Positions 58,896 through 64,000 of a stretch of 64,000 nucleotides of DNA are shown piece by piece. The stretch is from Xestospongia bergquistia (Eukaryota > Porifera > Demospongiae > Haplosclerida > Petrosiidae): positions 4,105,501-4,169,500 of the forward strand of contig OZ014425.1 of assembly GCA_963965975.1 (NCBI GenBank). Reading direction: 5' to 3'. Each line of letters opens with the position of its first letter. Within the stretch, counting starts at the first letter, position 1. A program made the translations under genes and the position numbers. The notes under the pieces are model-generated. The model was given only the letters and a program-made list of their open reading frames with translations, was not told where the DNA came from and searched no databases.

Positions 58896-61544
58896 TCAAT
58901 TCAAGCATTTCGTTGCAGCTTGTTTGAGCGAAGAGAGAGCTTCTAATCCAACAACAGTCAATAGCCATTGTTCAGCTTTTGCAGCAACTAATTCCCATTC
59001 ATCTTTCTGAGCTAAAAACTTTGTCTCAAGGCAACATAAACTCAGTATAGTTGCCCATACTTCAAAATTTTGACCACTTGGACAAACACTCTGTAAATGG
59101 GAAAGGGTTTGCTCAAGTAATGTAGCCAGAGAATCATTCAACTTCCAGTACCCCTCAGCAGTCTGTAGTCTCACAAGTTGTGATAAACGATCAAATATAC
59201 TAGTATCAATACTTGGTTGCGTCTTCTTTTTCTTAGATGGCAATTTATTGCTGCCAAAAACTTTACGATGGACAATTGAAGGGCCTGATTCTTCATCTTC
59301 TTCTTTGCACTCTTGATTAAAGCCCAGTAATTGATTTTCAAAGTTTTTTTCACACTGTACAGCTGCAGCCATATTATCATCATCTTCAGAATATTTCTCA
59401 TCATATTCAAATGATTCAAATGAGTTAAGACTGGAGTTAGAGCCACTAGAATCAGAGTATCTTCTCAGCCTCTCTTTAGCAGCAGTCACATCCCAGATTT
59501 TGAGTGCACCTTCAATGGGTTCCTTCTGATCTTCATTGACTACCACATATGCAGTATACGATGATAATACATTAGATTCTAGACTCAACTTCACAATGGA
59601 TGCTTTCTTCTCAGGCTCAGACCAATTCATAGCAGGTCCATTCCCAGACTGCCAATCTTTAATAAGACATTTTGCAGCCAATTGGTGCACTAACGATGAC
59701 AAAGATGGAGCAGAACCAATCTCAAAATTTAATTTATGTTCTATAACTTTACCAAGGACCTGTCCAGTAAGTGTTGCCGTACATTGCCCTTGTGCTATAC
59801 CTCCACCTTTCAAAACACAATACATTATGAGACGTTCTCCTTTAAATACAGCAGGGATTTTGGCAGGAGCCTGTAGCACTTCAATACCAGTAGGAACTGT
59901 GAACTGAAGTTGTACATTTGTCACTGAAGGTTGCAGTGCCTTTTTGAGGCTACTGATGACCTGTACATAAATAAAAAAGAACATGGAATAATCAAAATAG
60001 CATAATAAAATTTACTTTTGGTTGCATTCTTTCTCCTGCCTGAATAAACTCAGCACTTCCATTGCCAGCTCTAGCCAGTCCTCCCACTAGCTCAGTTGAT
60101 ACACCAGAACCAATTCCAAATGTAAACACTCTTGAAAACAATGTAGAGATTAAGTCTTAATTCATAGTTGATAACAATATATCTACATATAGTTATGATA
60201 CTACCTCCAGCTTATAGTAACTCACCTTGCTACATGAGCATTCTCCTTAGCAATGCTAATACATGCTTTAGTATTACTGACAGAACCATCAGTTAACACA
60301 AATACTTGTCGAGGCAAACCCAGAACCATTTCTTGATTGAATACGTAACGCAATGGTGGCAAGAGTTCTGTGCCCCCTAGATCAGCACTCAATGTCTCAG
60401 CATGTTTTAATGCTTTATCCAAATTGGATTGGTTATAGGGAACACTTTGAGGAAAAAGATGACGAAAGTCGCTACCAAACCCAATGATATTAAAGTAACA
60501 ACCGGGAGGAATACTTTTCAAGAAGAGAATCAGTGTCTCCTTAGCTTGCTTTATTGGAGTACCAGCCATGCTACCACTACGATCTATGAGGAAAACAAAC
60601 TCACAAGAAGCAGGTATGCTAGCAAAATCTGGGAAAAAATCAAGCATTACAACAGGAGATGACATAAAGTCATTCCCTCCTGTTTGCCCTCCTTCTACGA
60701 CACTTCGTGGTTGGTGAGGCTCTTTATATGTAATAAACAAAATGAAATCTTTGTCAAGAGAACTAGTACTTTTCAAAGATACTTCTTTGAGGTCAGTCTT
60801 ATCAATAACAACAATGTCATGAGTAGGTGAAGTAATATTCGATATACTATTAACTCCATCAACTTCAAGAATAAAGTCAGAGACAGTGGCATTTCCATGT
60901 GATACTTGAGAACCTCCCTCATATTTAACAGGAGCCAATGGATCAACAGAGCCAGCTGGTGTATAACGAAGTTTGAGGACAGTGGGAAGGGTAAAGCGTA
61001 CAGCTTCTGGTTCACTTTCTATTGGTAATTCATTGACCAGTTTCAAAGATATTGTAGCATCTCCTTTAGGAGGAAGGTTACCAAGTGCTAGGCTAAATAT
61101 ATCGCCAGTTTTCTCTTCACCTATAGCTGCTGTTAAGCCAGAGGCTATAGCATCATCATAAATTACTCTTGCCTTCTCCTTTTCTTGTATCTGTAAAAAA
61201 GAACAGCTAAGACTAATTGCATTCACTAGACAACTATTATTTTGAGGAGGGGCTAGCCTCATCTCTAGGAAATGGTCTGGAGACAAGAGATGTAATTATA
61301 TACTTACTTCTCCTCGAATTGTTATCCCTCCAATTACAGCTTCGAGACCTACAACAGCCATGGTCTCCTCGAGAGGAAATCGAAATAAAACTTCCACTGG
61401 ATCATTGGAATCATTATGATAACTGAGTCTAGCTTCCAAACCAACAGTATATCCAGTGAGATGACCCTTAACTCCAATATGCTTCAGAGGAATAGCCTGG
61501 TTAGTTTTCTTACTTAAGAGACCATATTCCAAATTGGCCATCAC
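58896..61544 (-). CDS. VWA5A: VWA5A-like protein (VIT + von Willebrand A domains)
   Basis: Four exons, 5' to 3': 61544-61308, 61190-60226, 60130-60016, 59960-58896; 793 residues against about 786 for human VWA5A. The VIT domain runs from the start (KGHLTGYTVGLEARLSYHND, VEVLFRFPLEE, EKEKARVIYDDAIASGLTAA, LGNLPPKGDATISLK). The VWA domain contains FVFLIDRSGSM (residues 282-287, a complete DxSxS metal-ion site), then TELLPPLRYVF and VFVLTDGSVSN. The C-terminal third includes YWKLNDSLATLLE and VWATILSLCCLETKF. There is no signal peptide, so it is cytoplasmic. Its biochemical role is poorly known in any animal; it has been described as a candidate tumour suppressor. It sits between membrane-family members B and D, on the same strand. 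Confidence 0.95.
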
Positions 61545-61750
61545 GACACCCCTGCTGTATGCTGAATTAAATAGGTGTGGTCTTTATGATCAAAGATAGA
61601 AATTTAATTCAAAAATAGATCACAACACAAATATAAGAGGTTTTAAGTAACATATAATAACAACAACAAGAAAACAACTACAATAGAATTATGATATTGT
61701 TAACTAATATAATTATTTATGATTGAAAATGTTTTACATGAGGGTATGTG

Positions 61751-62720
61751 TCATGGTGTCACTATAGATACATTTAGTGTGTTTATAATTGGACATCGTA
61801 AACGAAACAGACTACAAGTAATTATTTCATTTCTTGTTGCTGTATCAGTCAATGCTATTAACGAACACTCACATCTCATCTGTGATTTGGAGAAGACGAC
61901 ATTGGCAGGATCAGTATCACTGATGGTCTGTCCATTTTGAGGAGTGAAACGAAGATTAGAAAGTGGACCATATAAAACAGCTTGATTAACTCCTGTGTTA
62001 CTAACATGACAGGCTAAATCCAAATTGTAATAACCCTAAAGTATAACAAGACTATTCACTATTTGCTATAAAGTAACTAATTTAGCTAGTATGATATGGA
62101 TATCAAAAAGTCATTAACAACAGAACTTGTGTTTTCTTAAAGCTTACTAAGAATTGAAATACCATACAGCCATTTTGTTGGAGGCGAAAATATTAAACAG
62201 TTTGCCACTAAAACAGTTAAAATAAAAATTACATAATTACTTTAATTAACATTGGATGATACTAGCATGATAAAGGTAGCCAATTCTGAATGTGTCTATC
62301 AAAGCATTTGGATATATAATTGTCATTTTTTATACATTCATCTTCCATTTATTGCTTTTTAAAGCAATTTAACATTTTTGTTACTTCCACTTAGAGGTCA
62401 GTTTCCATGACAAACATACACAATATTATTAATATCTACACAACTTACATCTACTATGACATTATGGAACTCTGTGGTACAATTAAAGACATGTTGAGGC
62501 ATAGAACAATTATCCACATATTCATAAATACAACTGTTGAAGACAGCCACATTATGTAGTTCAGCATTAAAATTGAGCCCAGCTATAGAAGCATTTTGAG
62601 ATGTCACATTGACAAGTGTTTCATAACAAGTATCATTAACATTAGTGATAAATGTGCTGATAGAGTTTGCCTGTAATCTGAGACTGTTATCAGTGGTATT
62701 ACTCTGAATGTGTGAGTGTG

Positions 62721-62768
<48 letters not shown>

Positions 62769-63251
62769 AGATCTGAACAGATACTGTTTAATTTGTACCT
62801 GAGATACAAATGCATCGATATCACTGTCCAATAATTTTATGAGGTTAGTCAGATTTTCAGTCTCTTCCTGGATTGGGAATGAGACAGAATGGGAATGACG
62901 ATAAACATAAACATACATACCCCAAGAAACAATCTTACATAAAACAATTACCCAAGAAAAATGATATGTAAAACAATTACCCAAAGAAACAATATTATGT
63001 AAAACAATAACAGTATACGGTAAAACAAAAGACCAAAAACTGTGTTTACTAACACTAACACAAGCATCCTTCTCTGTAATCCATCCATCTAGTATCATGA
63101 ACATATTATCATATACTGTGACAGTTCCCATAGTTCATGATGATACTTGCTATCACCAATGAATACATCTACTATTATTCACACATACACAGGTAGAATT
63201 AACTTAAATATTTCACCTCAATACGTATTATTATAGAAGATAGATTTGGAG
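61751..63251 (-). CDS. Type II membrane protein, family member D, 5' end beyond window
   Basis: Four exons seen, 5' to 3': 63251-63217, 62867-62799, 62703-62449, 62035-61751, with phases matching genes A and B. The 35-bp exon (PNLSSIIIRIE) takes the place of A's 32-bp exon, then a helical exon (NLTNLIKLLDSDIDAFVSQ), a central exon (NSISTFITNVNDTCYETL...CSMPQHVFNC) and the last exon (QTISDTDPANVVFSKSQMRC...LFRLRCP). Identity with A and B is much lower, but the layout and the TIS-D/N...VF-KS--RC-C pattern are shared. It has more cysteines in the central exon. The tail and membrane exon should lie beyond 64000. Confidence 0.6.
62724..62766. repeat. (AG)n microsatellite forming a splice-site pyrimidine tract
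   Basis: On the coding (minus) strand this is a CT run just upstream of the acceptor CACATTCAG of member D's central exon. Confidence 0.85.
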
Positions 63252-64000
63252 CTAGAGAAGGAAGAGAATACATAAAAATCAAAGAATTAATACATCCTGT
63301 CTGGTTTTTACATTATGTGCTCATGTTGGTACACATTACAACACATGTCATATTTATCACACACTATTACTACAAGAGGGGTGGTTTTTGGTCAGCAATC
63401 AATACAATGTTCACAGCCCCAACAGTCAAGACTACAAGAAATCTATTGAAAATTGCCTCTGCATTCAGACTGGATAGTCCTTTATTAGATAAGGTTTGAG
63501 TATCAATAAATCTACCACCAACAGTAAGAGATATTGCACATGGCTTGGCTCTTGTATTAACACTAATTGAATAAGTACCAATATGTCAACACTACTCCAC
63601 ACTAGTTACAGTATAAATAACCTTAGTGTTAGATTACACCTGCTCTCAATATATGTATATATATAGACATGGAACCTTACAGCATTTACAATGCCATTGA
63701 TATAAGATGTGTCCATGAACAAGCTGCTCACTAATTAATAACAATTGACTAAATAAAATCCTGTCCACCTCAAACATAACAATATTATGTTGTATTATGT
63801 AGTTTAAAGGACCAAGTATGCTTGAAATGCTAGCTAATTTGAGATGCCCTTTTAAGGCATTTCTTTGCTATCTGCTTGTTAACATAATAAAGGTGTAAAA
63901 TAAACCCTCCTCCTTTTAGAATGGGGCTCCCTGTCAACAAAAGACTATTGACTATCAATGACTATGAAAACAATTAGCATGAAATCATAACTATATATAC
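63252..64000. other. Probable intron of member D, window end
   Basis: No coding sequence is recognised on either strand. It presumably belongs to the intron before 63251. Confidence 0.4.

Noticed and set aside
59536-59907. 123-codon + ORF antisense to VWA5A
   Set aside because: Mirror of a well-supported exon; no independent features.

Overview
This window looks like nuclear DNA of an early-branching animal, most likely a demosponge. It is AT-rich, and its genes are split by many very short introns (roughly 40-120 bp). The gene set is animal: CAPS-like, HSP90B1/GRP94, CRELD, QNG1, KLHDC8, VWA5A and a fibrinogen-domain protein. Tandem secreted fibrinogen-like genes and short intergenic gaps also fit a sponge. 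The species assignment is inference; no search was run.

Left third (1-25.5 kb, all +): a tandem array of secreted Cys-rich, fibrinogen-like genes, each with three exons (signal peptide; Cys/PDG linker; one large exon). Four copies are intact (244, 4616, 8762, 15418). One is frameshifted (21853). At least six relics lie between them, followed by a true fibrinogen-domain gene with the same exon plan and a one-base frameshift (24624). Promoters share a TATA box, and three copies have a RUNX-like dyad just upstream. The spacers are duplicated too, and hold a DNA transposon with terminal inverted repeats (10820-11787) and an inverted duplication of about 1.4 kb (17198-18572).

Middle (26-50.7 kb): a compact housekeeping and secretory block. 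In order: a short CAPS-like gene ending after its C2-like region (-); an unrecognised 1074-residue charged/Ser-rich protein (+); a LOG-family phosphoribohydrolase with six exons (-); GRP94 (-); CRELD (+); queuosine salvage QNG1 (-); and a KLHDC8-like kelch protein (+). GRP94 and CRELD are head to head across about 240 bp that carry two perfect ER stress response elements. CRELD also appears able to make two C-termini: a two-pass membrane anchor or a soluble form ending HEEL.

Right (50.7-64 kb, all -): three paralogous type II membrane proteins (A 51046-52979, B 55234-58698, D 61751 to beyond the window). They share a secreted-side domain but, where visible, have unrelated cytoplasmic tails with NPxY and YEIP tyrosine motifs. 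A FLYWCH/MULE transposon with an 8-bp target duplication lies between A and B, and a VWA5A gene lies between B and D.

Multigene coordinates are outer CDS limits. Exon boundaries, given in the evidence, were read by eye from splice signals and checked for reading-frame phase.
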